Shown here one piece after another: positions 29,898-40,872 of a stretch of 62,755 nt of DNA. The stretch is from Helicobacter saguini. Its GTDB lineage: Bacteria > Campylobacterota > Campylobacteria > Campylobacterales > Helicobacteraceae. The position numbers were made by a program, and so were the translations under genes. Positions within the stretch are counted from its first letter, which is position 1. Each line of letters begins with the position of its first letter. The notes beneath the pieces are model-generated. The model saw only the letters and a list, made by a program, of their open reading frames with translations. It was not told the DNA's origin and made no database searches. The stretch is taken from contig NZ_JRMP02000016.1 in assembly GCF_000762875.2 (NCBI RefSeq), forward strand, positions 1-62,755. Reading direction: 5' to 3'.

Positions 29898-31856
29898 CTA
29901 ATACTCCACCCTAACATTACTCAAATCAATGCGTGTGATAGAATCTGCATAAATGTTTGTAATGCCCTGCACGCGCGAGATTATCGAGTTTTTTATCGGC
30001 GTGTTGCTCGTAAAATCACCGCCGATATGAAGCGTAGTAATTTTCACGCCACCTAGTTGTATTTTTTCTTTTTTATTATTTATCACAGGATTTACACCCC
30101 ACGCGCTGTGTGCGACTATCGCGCGATTTGCCCCGCTAATATTTGTATAGCCGATGTAGAGCATAATGTGCCCTTTAAGCCAAATAATGCTGCCAAAAGG
30201 CACGCCATTTGCGATAATGTAGCTTTCTTTCTCACTATCGCTCATTTTTGATAAATCCACAAACGCGCCCTTGTATTTTGCCTGCGCAGCGGAGTTTCGC
30301 GGTAAAAACACGCCAAAGCTACCAAAGCTATCACGCGTAAAGCTGCTACAATCACGATTGCCAAAAATGCCGCCCCAGCCATACTTCTGCCCTATCATCA
30401 TATTGATTAAATGCGACATTTTATCCGCGCTAAATTGCATAGGAAAATCCGCAAATTGATAGCTATCAAAGTCAATTTCCCTAATTTGCGCGAAATTATC
30501 CTCGCCCTTATAAAAAGTTATAAGGCGATTTGAGCGGCGATTATAAGGGATAATCTGCCCTATCCTAGCATCTTGCACCCACTGATTATTGTAAAAAAGC
30601 GGGACATAATCAAGCTTTGCGACCTTGTAATCCTCAAATTTCAAAATCTTGCTACGCATTGAATTATCGACCAGCGCGACATTTCGCACATCTATAAAGC
30701 CATAAACAAAGGGCGCTTGAACGTGCGCAAACCGCCCATCGCGGCTAAAATGCGTAATCATCACAGGCGTCCCCTCGAAAATAAAGCTATTTTGCCACCT
30801 ATCAAATGGAAAATCATCCTTGCTTTTGTATCGCGGCTTATGCGTTGGGACAGCACGCACAAAGCCCGCCTGCGTGATGATTCCAGTCTTTGGGGCTTTT
30901 AAAAACGCACTCAAATTCATATTTTCAACAATATATGAAAACTCCTCTAAATTATTAGGTAGCAAATTCTCGCCAACGCCAAGCAAACGCGTGATTTTAG
31001 CCTCCAAATCGGCAATTTTTTTATTGTGATTTTGCAGTAATTTTTGATAATTTTTCGCATTTTTCTTAGGCGGTTTTTTCTTTAGCTCTTGCAGCTCAGT
31101 GTTGTAAGTTAGGGCATTTTGCAGGCTTGGCAGGATGTAGAAAATATCATTTTTATTCGTATTAACCTTGCTAATGTCCCAGACTTCGTAGAATTTTGTT
31201 AGATACTGCTCTTTTGTAAGCGTGTTAAATTGTGCTTGTTGTGCGGGGTCGATTTTATTGTCAATGGCAGACTTGCTCGCGGTCGTGTTTAGGATATTTG
31301 GGTTTAGGTTGCTTTTTTGACTTTGCGTTGGGAGTTTTGTATTTGTCGTGTTTTGGCTAAGGGGGCTTTGGATTTGTTTTGTGTTTTGCGTTGTTTGCGT
31401 TGTTTTTGTTGCGTTTTGGCTTTTGGTGTTAAAATTTGTATTTTGCGTGTTTTGGTTTTTAGTGTTAAAATCGGCGTTTTGAGTATTTTGGCTTGGCTTT
31501 TTTGCTTCGTAATAATCAAAATTATTTAGGCTATTTTGCTTTGCGTTTGCGTTGTTTGCATTTCCGCCAAAACTTTGCGAATTATCTTGCTTTTGTTTTG
31601 GTGTAATTACGCCTTGTGAATTTATAACACTCCCATGTATAATATCATCTGCATTTACTAACATTATATTAGAAAAAATTAGGAAATATATAATATATAG
31701 AATCTTTTTAGTGTTAGATTCTATAACTTTTTTAAATATTTTATAGAATCTAGATTCTATATTTCCTAAATTTTTAGAATCTAAACTCCAAGATTCCATA
31801 ACTTTTATAGAATCTAACTTCCAAAATTTATAATATTTCCAAAATTTTTCAAACAT
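29898..31856 (-). CDS. NlpC/P60 family SH3-domain peptidase
   Basis: 652 residues. Residues 1-50 are an octamer-derived leader (LDSK, NIESRFYK). A hydrophobic signal or anchor follows (KKILYIIYFLIFSNIMLVNA). Residues about 75-200 are N/Q/T/K-rich and disordered. SH3-like sequence occupies roughly 320-470. The NlpC/P60 domain has its catalytic Cys in GNRDCSSFTRDSFGSFG (near 500) and His in KGHIMLYIGY (near 563). It is expected to cut peptidoglycan peptides in the periplasm. It lies 3 bases upstream of the converging barrel gene and close after the ArsC-like gene. Confidence 0.85.
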   Translation of the reverse strand: MFEKFWKYYKFWKLDSIKVMESWSLDSKNLGNIESRFYKIFKKVIESNTKKILYIIYFLIFSNIMLVNADDIIHGSVINSQGVITPKQKQDNSQSFGGNANNANAKQNSLNNFDYYEAKKPSQNTQNADFNTKNQNTQNTNFNTKSQNATKTTQTTQNTKQIQSPLSQNTTNTKLPTQSQKSNLNPNILNTTASKSAIDNKIDPAQQAQFNTLTKEQYLTKFYEVWDISKVNTNKNDIFYILPSLQNALTYNTELQELKKKPPKKNAKNYQKLLQNHNKKIADLEAKITRLLGVGENLLPNNLEEFSYIVENMNLSAFLKAPKTGIITQAGFVRAVPTHKPRYKSKDDFPFDRWQNSFIFEGTPVMITHFSRDGRFAHVQAPFVYGFIDVRNVALVDNSMRSKILKFEDYKVAKLDYVPLFYNNQWVQDARIGQIIPYNRRSNRLITFYKGEDNFAQIREIDFDSYQFADFPMQFSADKMSHLINMMIGQKYGWGGIFGNRDCSSFTRDSFGSFGVFLPRNSAAQAKYKGAFVDLSKMSDSEKESYIIANGVPFGSIIWLKGHIMLYIGYTNISGANRAIVAHSAWGVNPVINNKKEKIQLGGVKITTLHIGGDFTSNTPIKNSIISRVQGITNIYADSITRIDLSNVRVEY

Positions 31857-31858
31857 AT

Positions 31859-32224
31859 CTACGCCTTAAGTTTTTCCATTTCATTTAGCCCTATAAAAAC
31901 AGATTCTATAGAATCTAAATTGCAATCTTTGCTAAATTTCACAATCAAAGGACGTTTAATTAATGCTGGATTACTCGCGATAATTTCCGCATTAACGCCA
32001 CTTAAATCGCCAAATAAACCAAAATCTTTAAGCTTTCTAAAAGTTGTCCCTTTTGTATTTACAACAGATTCTATACTTCTTAAATTTATAATTTTTTCTA
32101 CAAATTCTTTTGAAATTACGCATTTTTTAAAATCCACAAATTCATACTTTATCCCCAAATTATCCAAAAATACAAATGCCTTTTTCATACTATTACAATT
32201 TTTGATTCCATAAATTTTAATCAT
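31859..32224 (-). CDS. ArsC/Spx-like thioredoxin-fold protein
   Basis: 121 residues of the ArsC/YffB family: MIKIYGIKNCNSMKKAFVFLDNLGIKYEFVDFKK at the N terminus (single Cys in NCNSMKK) and IASNPALIKRPLIV near residue 85, the family's RP motif. This group includes glutathione- or thioredoxin-linked reductases and Spx-type regulators; the single cysteine favours YffB/ArsC-like over Spx. The actual substrate is unknown. Confidence 0.8.
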   Translation of the reverse strand: MIKIYGIKNCNSMKKAFVFLDNLGIKYEFVDFKKCVISKEFVEKIINLRSIESVVNTKGTTFRKLKDFGLFGDLSGVNAEIIASNPALIKRPLIVKFSKDCNLDSIESVFIGLNEMEKLKA

Positions 32225-32262
32225 AAAACAACCTTTAAGAAAACCGCAATTTTACCATAAAT

Positions 32263-32985
32263 TTAACATTTAGACAAAACAAGACTAGCGATATAAATAC
32301 TTGCTAAGTGCGTGGTTAAAATATTATTAGTGTTGAGTTTATAGGTATTATTTTTTTTTAATTTTTCCCTTTCAGCATTAGAAAAGCCGCCCTCAGGTCC
32401 TATTATGATTCCATTATTTGCTATATTTTGTAGTTCTAAATTATCTAAAGATTCTATATTTTTATTAGTATTTTTAGAATCTATAAAGTCAATCACACTA
32501 GCATTTTTATAACTTTTAAATACGCAATCTAGATTCTCAAAAATATTTATTTTCATTAAATCAGTTCGCCCACATTGCATACATGAAAAAGTTATGATTT
32601 TCATAGCTTTTTGCGTATTAAATACACGATTTTTTTGTGAAAAATCGGCGTAAAAAAGGTTTAAAGACTTCGTATTTAACGCGTTTAAAAAGGGCAAAAT
32701 TTCATAAATATCTTTTAAATCAATAATTGCTAAAATTAGATTTAAATCTTTAGAATCTTTAGAATCTTTTTGCGAATTAGATTCTATAGAATCTTGCGTA
32801 TTAGATTCTAAAATAAAACTTTGTTTTTTATGAAATTTGTAAAAATATAACTTTTTATCTATTAAATTTCTAACTTTTAGAATTTCTTTGGTGTTGAATC
32901 TTCTAACGCGAAATAAATAATGATAACTTTCAGAATCTAAAATAATCTCATTTTCCCCAGCATTTTGATGATAAAAAAACTGCAT
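32263..32985 (-). CDS. rsmE: 16S rRNA (uracil-1498-N3)-methyltransferase
   Basis: 240 residues of the SPOUT-fold RsmE family. The SAM-binding knot contains IIGPEGGFSNAEREKLKKN near residue 200, and the C terminus LTTHLASIYIASLVLSKC matches the family's LR.ETA segment only loosely. SCMQCGRTDLMKI in the middle takes the place of EQSGR. A small octamer block (SNTQDSIESNSQKDSKDSKD) lies at about 60-80. It ends 8 bases after the stop of gyrA. Confidence 0.85.
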   Translation of the reverse strand: MQFFYHQNAGENEIILDSESYHYLFRVRRFNTKEILKVRNLIDKKLYFYKFHKKQSFILESNTQDSIESNSQKDSKDSKDLNLILAIIDLKDIYEILPFLNALNTKSLNLFYADFSQKNRVFNTQKAMKIITFSCMQCGRTDLMKINIFENLDCVFKSYKNASVIDFIDSKNTNKNIESLDNLELQNIANNGIIIGPEGGFSNAEREKLKKNNTYKLNTNNILTTHLASIYIASLVLSKC

Positions 32986-32993
32986 TTAAAGCC

Positions 32994-35486
32994 CTATTCA
33001 AGTAGTCCGCCATTTTCATTCTCACCCAAATCTTCCTCTTTATTACACACGCTAGCAAAGGCGACTTTGTCGTTAGAATCACTAGAGCTAGATTCTAAGT
33101 TTATGATTTTTACGCCGCTTGCATTTCGCCCTGTTTCGCGGATTGATTCCAAAGGAGTGCGTATCATTTTGCCAGAAGTTGTTAGCACCATTAAGTCCAT
33201 ATTAGAATCATTTACGCTTAAGATTGTGATTAGTTTGCCTGTTTTTTCGGTTAGTTTCATAGCGATAACGCCCACGCCGCCGCGATTTGTGATTCTATAT
33301 TCTGCCGCTGTGGTTTGTTTGCCGATTCCTAGCTCACTAATTGTTAGCAATTTATCATTGTCCCCTTTGATAGCCGAAGCCGAGACCACATAATCATCTT
33401 TCACCTTAAACTTAATGCCGATTACACCGCGCGCCACACGTCCTATATCTCGTATAGAATCTGCCTTAAAGCGAATGCACTGCCCCTCACGCGTAGCGAT
33501 AAATAGCTCACTTACATTAGAATCTATAATACTAGCGGATATTAGCTCGTCATTTTCATCAAGGTTAATTGCGCGCACACCATTATTTCGCACATTTTTA
33601 TACTCGCTTAAATTCGTTCTTTTGACGATACCATTTTTGGTAAAAAAGACTAGCGATTTATCATCGTTAAAATCATGCGTTGTGATTGTCGTCATTATCT
33701 TTTCGCCCTCTTGCAGGTTGATTAGATTCACTACCGCTTTACCGATAGCGGTGCGACCGGTTTCTGGTATGCGATAGACCTTTAGCCAGTAGAGCTGACC
33801 GCGATTAGTGATAAACATAATCGTATCGTGCGTATTTGCCACGAAAAAAGATTCTATAAAATCATCATCGTGTGTATTTCCGCTAATCTTGCCCTTGCCG
33901 CCGCGATTTTGCTTTTCATAAGTTTTTAGTAGGACGCGTTTTACATAGCCACGATGGCTCATCGTTACGACTACTTCCTCATTTGGTATTAAGTCCTCAA
34001 TGTCGATTGCATCGTAATTCTCTTCAATTTGCGTAAGTCTTGGCGTAGAAAATATCGTTTTAACTTCGGCTAATTCTTCTTTTATCACAGCATTTAGTTT
34101 ATCCTCGTATTTCAAAATAGATTCTAAGTTAGCAATAAATGGGAGCAACTCTTGATATTCCTTTTCAATCTTTTCTATTTCTAGCCCGGTTAGTCGTTGC
34201 AAACGCATATTTAGGATGGCTTGGGCTTGGATTTCACTTAGATTATATTTACTCATTAGCCCTGCTTTTGCCTCATCGCCATCTTTGCTCGCTTTAATTA
34301 GATTTACTATATCATCGATATTTTCTAAGGCGATTCGATAGCCTTCAAGTATATGCAGCCTAGCCCTTGCCTCGCTTAAATCAAACACGGTTCTACGAAT
34401 AACAATAGTCTTTCTATGCGATATAAAAATATCCAAAAGTTCAATTAATGTAAAGATTTTTGGCTCACTATTATTTATCGCAAGAAGTATGATTCCAAAG
34501 GTTTGCTCCATAGCAGATGATTTATAAAGATTATTTAGCACGACTTCATTCATTGCCTCACGTTTAAGTTCAATCACGATTCGCATACCATCTTTATCGC
34601 TCTCATCTCTTATATCGCTAATGCCATCAATGATTTTATTTTTCGCCAAAGTATCAATCTGCTCGATTAACCGCGCCTTATTTACCTGATATGGAATCTC
34701 ATCTACGACTATAATCTCTTTTGTTTTAGTCTGCTCGATATGCACTTTAGCGCGCACTTTAATTCTACCGCGACCGCTTTTGTATGCCTCTACAATGCCC
34801 TGCTTTCCATAAATAATGCCGCCTGTGGGAAAGTCAGGTCCTTGTATAAAGTTTAGAATCTCGTTTAACTCACAATTTGGATTATCAATTCTATGTAAAA
34901 GTGCGTCAATCACTTCATCGATTCTATGTGGGGGAATGGATGTTGCCATACCTACCGCGATACCACTTGAGCCATTTACCAAAAGGTTAGGAATCCTTGT
35001 AGGCAGGACACTAGGCTCTTGCTCACTCTCATCATAGTTTGGGATAAAATCAATCGTTTCTTTCTTAATATCACGCAACATCTCTTCACTAGCTCTAGTC
35101 ATTCTAGCTTCAGTATAACGCATAGCAGCGGCTTTATCACCATCTACAGAGCCAAAGTTACCCTGTCCATCGACTAACATCAAACGCATTGAAAAGTCTT
35201 GCGCCATCCGCACTAACGCGTCATACACCGCAGTATCGCCGTGTGGGTGATATTTACCTATAACGTCCCCAACGATACGCGCACTTTTTTTATATTTCGC
35301 GGTGTGAGCTAGGTGCAGATTATCCATTGCATACAAGATTCTACGATGCACAGGCTTTAAGCCATCACGCGCATTCGGCAGTGCCCGTCCCACAATCACG
35401 CTCATAGAATAATCCAAATAGCTCTCTTTTATAGAATCATCAATCCTTACTTCTTTAACAATCGTATTATCCAACAAATCCGCCAT
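32994..35486 (-). CDS. gyrA: DNA gyrase subunit A
   Basis: 830 residues, full length. The breakage-reunion domain has [22 protein letters not shown] and the catalytic Tyr in [18 protein letters not shown] (Tyr near residue 123). The quinolone region [20 protein letters not shown] is intact. The C-terminal pinwheel blades show repeated GR...[11 protein letters not shown] elements and the GyrA-box-like QNRGGKGK. It introduces negative supercoils with GyrB. It contains only a few octamers, all in frame and near the C terminus. Confidence 0.97.
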   Translation of the reverse strand: MADLLDNTIVKEVRIDDSIKESYLDYSMSVIVGRALPNARDGLKPVHRRILYAMDNLHLAHTAKYKKSARIVGDVIGKYHPHGDTAVYDALVRMAQDFSMRLMLVDGQGNFGSVDGDKAAAMRYTEARMTRASEEMLRDIKKETIDFIPNYDESEQEPSVLPTRIPNLLVNGSSGIAVGMATSIPPHRIDEVIDALLHRIDNPNCELNEILNFIQGPDFPTGGIIYGKQGIVEAYKSGRGRIKVRAKVHIEQTKTKEIIVVDEIPYQVNKARLIEQIDTLAKNKIIDGISDIRDESDKDGMRIVIELKREAMNEVVLNNLYKSSAMEQTFGIILLAINNSEPKIFTLIELLDIFISHRKTIVIRRTVFDLSEARARLHILEGYRIALENIDDIVNLIKASKDGDEAKAGLMSKYNLSEIQAQAILNMRLQRLTGLEIEKIEKEYQELLPFIANLESILKYEDKLNAVIKEELAEVKTIFSTPRLTQIEENYDAIDIEDLIPNEEVVVTMSHRGYVKRVLLKTYEKQNRGGKGKISGNTHDDDFIESFFVANTHDTIMFITNRGQLYWLKVYRIPETGRTAIGKAVVNLINLQEGEKIMTTITTHDFNDDKSLVFFTKNGIVKRTNLSEYKNVRNNGVRAINLDENDELISASIIDSNVSELFIATREGQCIRFKADSIRDIGRVARGVIGIKFKVKDDYVVSASAIKGDNDKLLTISELGIGKQTTAAEYRITNRGGVGVIAMKLTEKTGKLITILSVNDSNMDLMVLTTSGKMIRTPLESIRETGRNASGVKIINLESSSSDSNDKVAFASVCNKEEDLGENENGGLLE

Positions 35487-35564
35487 ATAACTTTTCTCCT
35501 TTTACATTAAAACGTAAAATTATAGCTAAAAGTTGTGTAGAGTCTTAAAGATGGCAAGTGGAAT

Positions 35565-37295
35565 CTACTTTTTAAAAAACCTAAAAAATCCATTTTTTAT
35601 ATTTTTCTGCTCCACGCGGCTTATCGCTAGCGAGCCACTTTCAATATCACGCGTAATCGTGCTACCAGCCGCAATTAGCACGCTATCACCCACATTCACA
35701 GGTGCGATAAGCTGCGTGTCACTGCCGATAAAAACGTCACGCCCGATAATTGTTTTATGCTTTTTCACACCATCATAGTTGCAAGTGATAGTCCCAGCGC
35801 CCACATTGCTCCCAGCACCTATTTCGCAGTCGCCAAGATAGCTCAAATGCCCCGCTTTCACGCCATCCAAAATCGCATTTTTGCACTCCACAAAGTTGCC
35901 GATATGCGTATTTTTTATCGTGCAGTTTGGGCGTATATGCGCGTTTGGACCGACATCGCTTTTTTTTATTTTGCTATTTTCTACGCTACTATTTTCCTTT
36001 ATCACGCTAGATTCTATCACGCTAGAAATAACCACCGCATTTGCCCTAATTTCGCTATTTTCTATCACACTTTGACCACAGATTCTAACGCCATTTTGCA
36101 ACACACACTCGCCCCGAAACTCCACCATAGAATCTAGATAAATAGTAGCTGGAATGTCCATAATCACGCCATTTTCCATTGCTTTTTGCCGCAGTCTATT
36201 TAGCATTATATCTTGTGCCTTTGCTAAGTGTGCTTTGGTATTTACGCCTTGAAGTGTGTTCTCATTTAAGATATGAGTTTTTATGGTTAAAAAGTTAGGA
36301 TTTTTAGAGCTTTTTTTACAAGATTGCGTGCGATTTTTAGAATCTAAACTAGAACTTTTTAACGCTAAAGTTATAATATCTGTAAGGTAAAATTCGCCCT
36401 GTTTGTTATTATTTTCTAACTTAGGCAGATTAGATTCTAAAATATGTTTTTTAAAGCAGTAAATCCCGCCATTTACTTCGTTTATTTTTTTTTCTTCATC
36501 ATTGCAGTCTTTTTCTTCGATAATGCCGATTATTTTTTCATCAATAGGTCGGTGGGTGGGCGATAGGTCTTTAGATTCTATAAAATCATTAGAATCTACT
36601 CTTTTATTTTTATTAAAATCTTGGTTTTTAGATTCTATGTTGTGTTTAGAATCTTGCATTTTAGATTCTATAAACTCGCGATTTTCACGCACTATTCTCC
36701 CATAACCACTAGGATTTTGCGTTATGAAAGTAGCGATATTTATATCCGCATTATTGTCAATCAAAGGCTTTAAATCACCTGTGCAAACCAAAGGCGTATC
36801 GCCACTTAGAATTAGAATCTTTTCACCCTTTAGATTCAGTAATTGTTTAGAATCTTGCATTAAAGCCCCGCCAGTGCCGGGATATTTTTCATGCAATTGC
36901 GTATGAAAAGTTATAGAATCTAGAACTTTTTTAGAATTTTCTTGCGACTTAGAATCCAAATTAGATTCTAAATTTCCTAACTTCTTAGAATCTTTTTTAC
37001 TATTTTTTTCATTAGATTTTCTTAGAATCTTAGAATCTTGCAACCCAGATTCTATATTTTTAAAGCCATCTTGCGACTTAGAATCTAAGCATTTTTGAGA
37101 ATACACACTTTTTATATGCTCCATCACGCGCTCTTTTTGATTAAAAAGCACAATATGAATATCGCTACTAAGCTCTAGCGAAGTATCTATCACATATTCA
37201 ATCATCGCTTTTCCACAAATTTTATGCAACACTTTGGGCGTATTTGACTTCATTCGTGTGCCAAACCCCGCCGCCAAAATCACAATTGAAAGCAT
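35565..37295 (-). CDS. glmU: GlmU: GlcNAc-1-P uridyltransferase / GlcN-1-P acetyltransferase
   Basis: A bifunctional enzyme making UDP-GlcNAc for peptidoglycan and LPS. N-terminal pyrophosphorylase: LAAGFGTRMKSNTPKVLHKICGK; metal region SGDTPLVCTGDLKPLI. C-terminal left-handed helix: VGPNAHIRPNCTIKNTHIGNFVE and GAGTITCNYDGVKKHKT (acetyltransferase site). 576 residues against about 435-460. Insertions of LDSK/IESK sequence are at residues 69-127 and 208-252; the second contains SPTHRPID, from the GGGTGG-type repeat. Confidence 0.95.
   Translation of the reverse strand: MLSIVILAAGFGTRMKSNTPKVLHKICGKAMIEYVIDTSLELSSDIHIVLFNQKERVMEHIKSVYSQKCLDSKSQDGFKNIESGLQDSKILRKSNEKNSKKDSKKLGNLESNLDSKSQENSKKVLDSITFHTQLHEKYPGTGGALMQDSKQLLNLKGEKILILSGDTPLVCTGDLKPLIDNNADINIATFITQNPSGYGRIVRENREFIESKMQDSKHNIESKNQDFNKNKRVDSNDFIESKDLSPTHRPIDEKIIGIIEEKDCNDEEKKINEVNGGIYCFKKHILESNLPKLENNNKQGEFYLTDIITLALKSSSLDSKNRTQSCKKSSKNPNFLTIKTHILNENTLQGVNTKAHLAKAQDIMLNRLRQKAMENGVIMDIPATIYLDSMVEFRGECVLQNGVRICGQSVIENSEIRANAVVISSVIESSVIKENSSVENSKIKKSDVGPNAHIRPNCTIKNTHIGNFVECKNAILDGVKAGHLSYLGDCEIGAGSNVGAGTITCNYDGVKKHKTIIGRDVFIGSDTQLIAPVNVGDSVLIAAGSTITRDIESGSLAISRVEQKNIKNGFFRFFKK
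36545..36563 (-). repeat. Dispersed G-rich element GGTGGGTGGGCGAT
   Basis: Related 18-base elements occur in the 16S IVS (about 185, 588, 856), in the receptor pseudogene (3961-3978), in ubiD (5063-5080, opposite strand) and here in glmU. In coding regions the opposite strand reads SPTHHP or SPTHRP in frame. The repeated GG/GGG runs could form a two-tier G-quadruplex. Confidence 0.8.
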
Positions 37296-37316
37296 ATTTT
37301 TCCTTTTATAGAATCT

Positions 37317-38402
37317 TCACACATCAAGGGCGCGTTCCTTTGCCATTTTTTCTACTTCTAGCACGAATTTTTCCACGATTTTATCCTCATCTACTTTGGC
37401 TAAAACTTTGCCTTCTTTGATAATATGTCCTATTTTATTACCAAAAGCAATGGCAATATCCGCGTGTTTTGCCTCGCCCAAAGCATTTACAGCACAGCCC
37501 ATAACGCTAACGGTTAGCGACGTCTTAATGTGTGCTAGGCTTTTCTCCACCTCTTTTATCGCAGAAACTAAATCGGCTTGAATGCGCCCACAAGTAGGGC
37601 AACTCACAATCGTAATGCCCTCCTTTTGCCGCCCGCTATAACGCAGTATCGATTTTGCTAGCTTTATCTCCTCTTCCAACTCGCCCGTGATAGAGCATCT
37701 CATCGTATCGCCGATGCCTTGCATAAGCAGATTTCCTAACGCAATCGAGCTTTTTATCATACTATGATAGAGCGTCCCAGCCTCCGTTACGCCCAAATGA
37801 AAGGGATAAGCAACAAGCGGACGCAGCCCCTGATACGCCTCAATCGTGCGTGGGGCGTCACTCGCCTTAAGCGAAATCTTAATGTCGGTAAAGTCGAAAT
37901 CCTCAAGCAGTTTGACATTATACAACGCAGATTCTATCATACCCTTTGGCGTGGCGCCGTATTTGGTCTCAAACTCCTTTTCAAGACTGCCGCCATTGAC
38001 GCCGATACGAATGGGAATCTTGCGTTCCTTACAGGCTTTCACGACCTCTTTAATCTTGTCCTTGCTACCGATATTGCCCGGATTTATGCGAATGCAATCG
38101 ACATATTTTGCCGCAATCAGTGCGAGTTTATATTTAAAGTGAATGTCCGCTACAAGCGGCAAAGTTGTTTTTTCTTTTAGAATCTTTAAGGCGTGGGCGT
38201 CCTCTTCGGTCAAAACCGCAAGTCGCACGATGTCAGCCCCCGCAAGCTGCAATCTATCAAGCTGCTCTTTTGTCGCTTCGATATTATGCGTCTTGCTAAA
38301 AGTCATACTTTGCACAGAGATAGGCGCATCGCCGCCCACAGCGACATTTCCTACGAAAATTTGCTTAGTTTTCCACCGCGGCTTTATGATATTGCTTTGC
38401 AT
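37317..38402 (-). CDS. ispG: 4-hydroxy-3-methylbut-2-enyl diphosphate synthase
   Basis: 361 residues. An iron-sulfur enzyme of the MEP isoprenoid pathway. [19 protein letters not shown] at the N terminus, [30 protein letters not shown] and the cluster ligands in [13 protein letters not shown] and [18 protein letters not shown] are all present. Normal length, no repeat insertion. It lies 21 bases upstream of glmU on the same strand. Confidence 0.96.
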   Translation of the reverse strand: MQSNIIKPRWKTKQIFVGNVAVGGDAPISVQSMTFSKTHNIEATKEQLDRLQLAGADIVRLAVLTEEDAHALKILKEKTTLPLVADIHFKYKLALIAAKYVDCIRINPGNIGSKDKIKEVVKACKERKIPIRIGVNGGSLEKEFETKYGATPKGMIESALYNVKLLEDFDFTDIKISLKASDAPRTIEAYQGLRPLVAYPFHLGVTEAGTLYHSMIKSSIALGNLLMQGIGDTMRCSITGELEEEIKLAKSILRYSGRQKEGITIVSCPTCGRIQADLVSAIKEVEKSLAHIKTSLTVSVMGCAVNALGEAKHADIAIAFGNKIGHIIKEGKVLAKVDEDKIVEKFVLEVEKMAKERALDV

Positions 38403-38540
38403 TTTAGTCCTTTTGGATTCTATAAATTTGGTATTTTACACTTAAAATTTAGAATCTTTTGTAATTTTATAATTTAGATTCTAAAAATTACATACAAAAT
38501 ATAGAATCTTTTATCATTTTCACTCAATTTTAATGTGTAA

Positions 38541-39800
<1,260 letters not shown>

Positions 39801-39891
39801 ATTCTATAGAATCTAGATTCTGTAAGTTTTTCGCACTTTGTTACTAAAAGTTATTTTAATTATATAAACCTGAAATTTTTATAAAATTTAC

Positions 39892-39922
39892 TTGACAAAC
39901 TTTTTTTTTTTTTTTGTATAAT
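39892..39922 (+). promoter_or_regulatory. Promoter with T15 tract between -35 and -10
   Basis: TTGACA at 39892-39897 and TATAAT at 39917-39922 are separated by 19 bases, 15 of which are an uninterrupted T run (39901-39915). The best sigma-70 spacing is about 17, so gain or loss of T would tune transcription of the outer-membrane gene starting at 39955. Poly-T promoter tracts of this kind regulate adhesin and OMP genes such as sabA in H. pylori. Confidence 0.85.
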
Positions 39923-39954
39923 CCTAATAATTTTACTTAAAAAAAGGACATAAT

Positions 39955-40746
39955 ATGGTAAATAGCGTAAGAAAGTTAGTAGTAAATAGTGTAGTGGCAT
40001 TTGGACTTAGTGCTATTATAATGCCAAATGTGGCTTTGGCATTTGATGAGTTTAGTTCTACTCCGTATAGATATGAGTATGGTGGTGTTCCTAGTACAAG
40101 CTATAAACAAAAAGGTTCTTTTATAGCTGGTCTTAAAGTAGGTGCAGATATTAGTTATTTTAGACCAAGGAGTGCTTCTATTACATTTAATGGACCTTAT
40201 GGTCCAATGGCTACATTGAACTATAGTGATGCAGGTAATATAATTAGTCTTGGTTTTGCTGCTGGACTTGAAGTAGGCTATCAACACCCTATCACAGACA
40301 ATATGGGATTTAGATATTATTTAGACTATTTTTATAGTAGAACATCTGCTAGTAAGACTATGAGTGTACAAGGAAATAATGCTGATGTCAATATTGATAT
40401 TAACTCGCACATGGCATTTGCTAACATAGATTATTACTACAATTTTACTGATAATTTTGCTTTTTCAATTGGTTTAGGTTTAGGCTATCATACTATGAGA
40501 CCATATCTTAGTGCAAATGTTACAGGGACAGATGGTGTTTCAAGGACAAATAATTTTAATGATAAATACGGCGGTAGCTTTGCTTTGCCTATCAACATAG
40601 GCTTTAGCTATGACTTTTTATCATCTCATAGACTAACATTGAGTGCTAAGATTCCAACATTATTCTTAGAGTATAACTCTGCACAGTTAGGATATATAGA
40701 TATTCGGTCGTTTATCGTATCTGTTGGGCATTCATTAGTATTTTAA
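39955..40746 (+). CDS. Outer-membrane beta-barrel protein
   Basis: 263 residues. A signal peptide (LVVNSVVAFGLSAIIMPNVALA) ends near residue 29. The mature protein has alternating barrel strands (GADISYFRP, LGFAAGLEVGYQHP, FAFSIGLGLGYHTMRP, GGSFALPINIGFSYDFL) and ends VSVGHSLVF with a C-terminal Phe. It resembles small Helicobacter/Campylobacter OMPs. The gene contains no complete AGATTCTA/TAGAATCT octamer, in contrast to its neighbours, and uses a different, strongly biased codon set, which suggests high expression or more recent arrival. Expression is probably set by the poly-T promoter. Confidence 0.85.
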   Translation: MVNSVRKLVVNSVVAFGLSAIIMPNVALAFDEFSSTPYRYEYGGVPSTSYKQKGSFIAGLKVGADISYFRPRSASITFNGPYGPMATLNYSDAGNIISLGFAAGLEVGYQHPITDNMGFRYYLDYFYSRTSASKTMSVQGNNADVNIDINSHMAFANIDYYYNFTDNFAFSIGLGLGYHTMRPYLSANVTGTDGVSRTNNFNDKYGGSFALPINIGFSYDFLSSHRLTLSAKIPTLFLEYNSAQLGYIDIRSFIVSVGHSLVF

Positions 40747-40827
40747 TTGCCGTTGATATAGCGACTTTGTTGTATTCACACTCTTAGAATAGATTGTGAA
40801 AGTCTCATGCGATTCTCTCTTAAATTA

Positions 40828-40846
40828 AGATGTGTTTTACGCATCT
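40828..40846 (+). terminator. Possible weak terminator hairpin
   Basis: AGATGTG and CGCATCT can pair (7 bp with one G-T) around a TTTTA loop, 80 bases after the OMP stop. No clear T run follows, so intrinsic termination is uncertain. Confidence 0.3.
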
Positions 40847-40872
40847 ATCCCTTAGGTTTAACAATTTTAATT

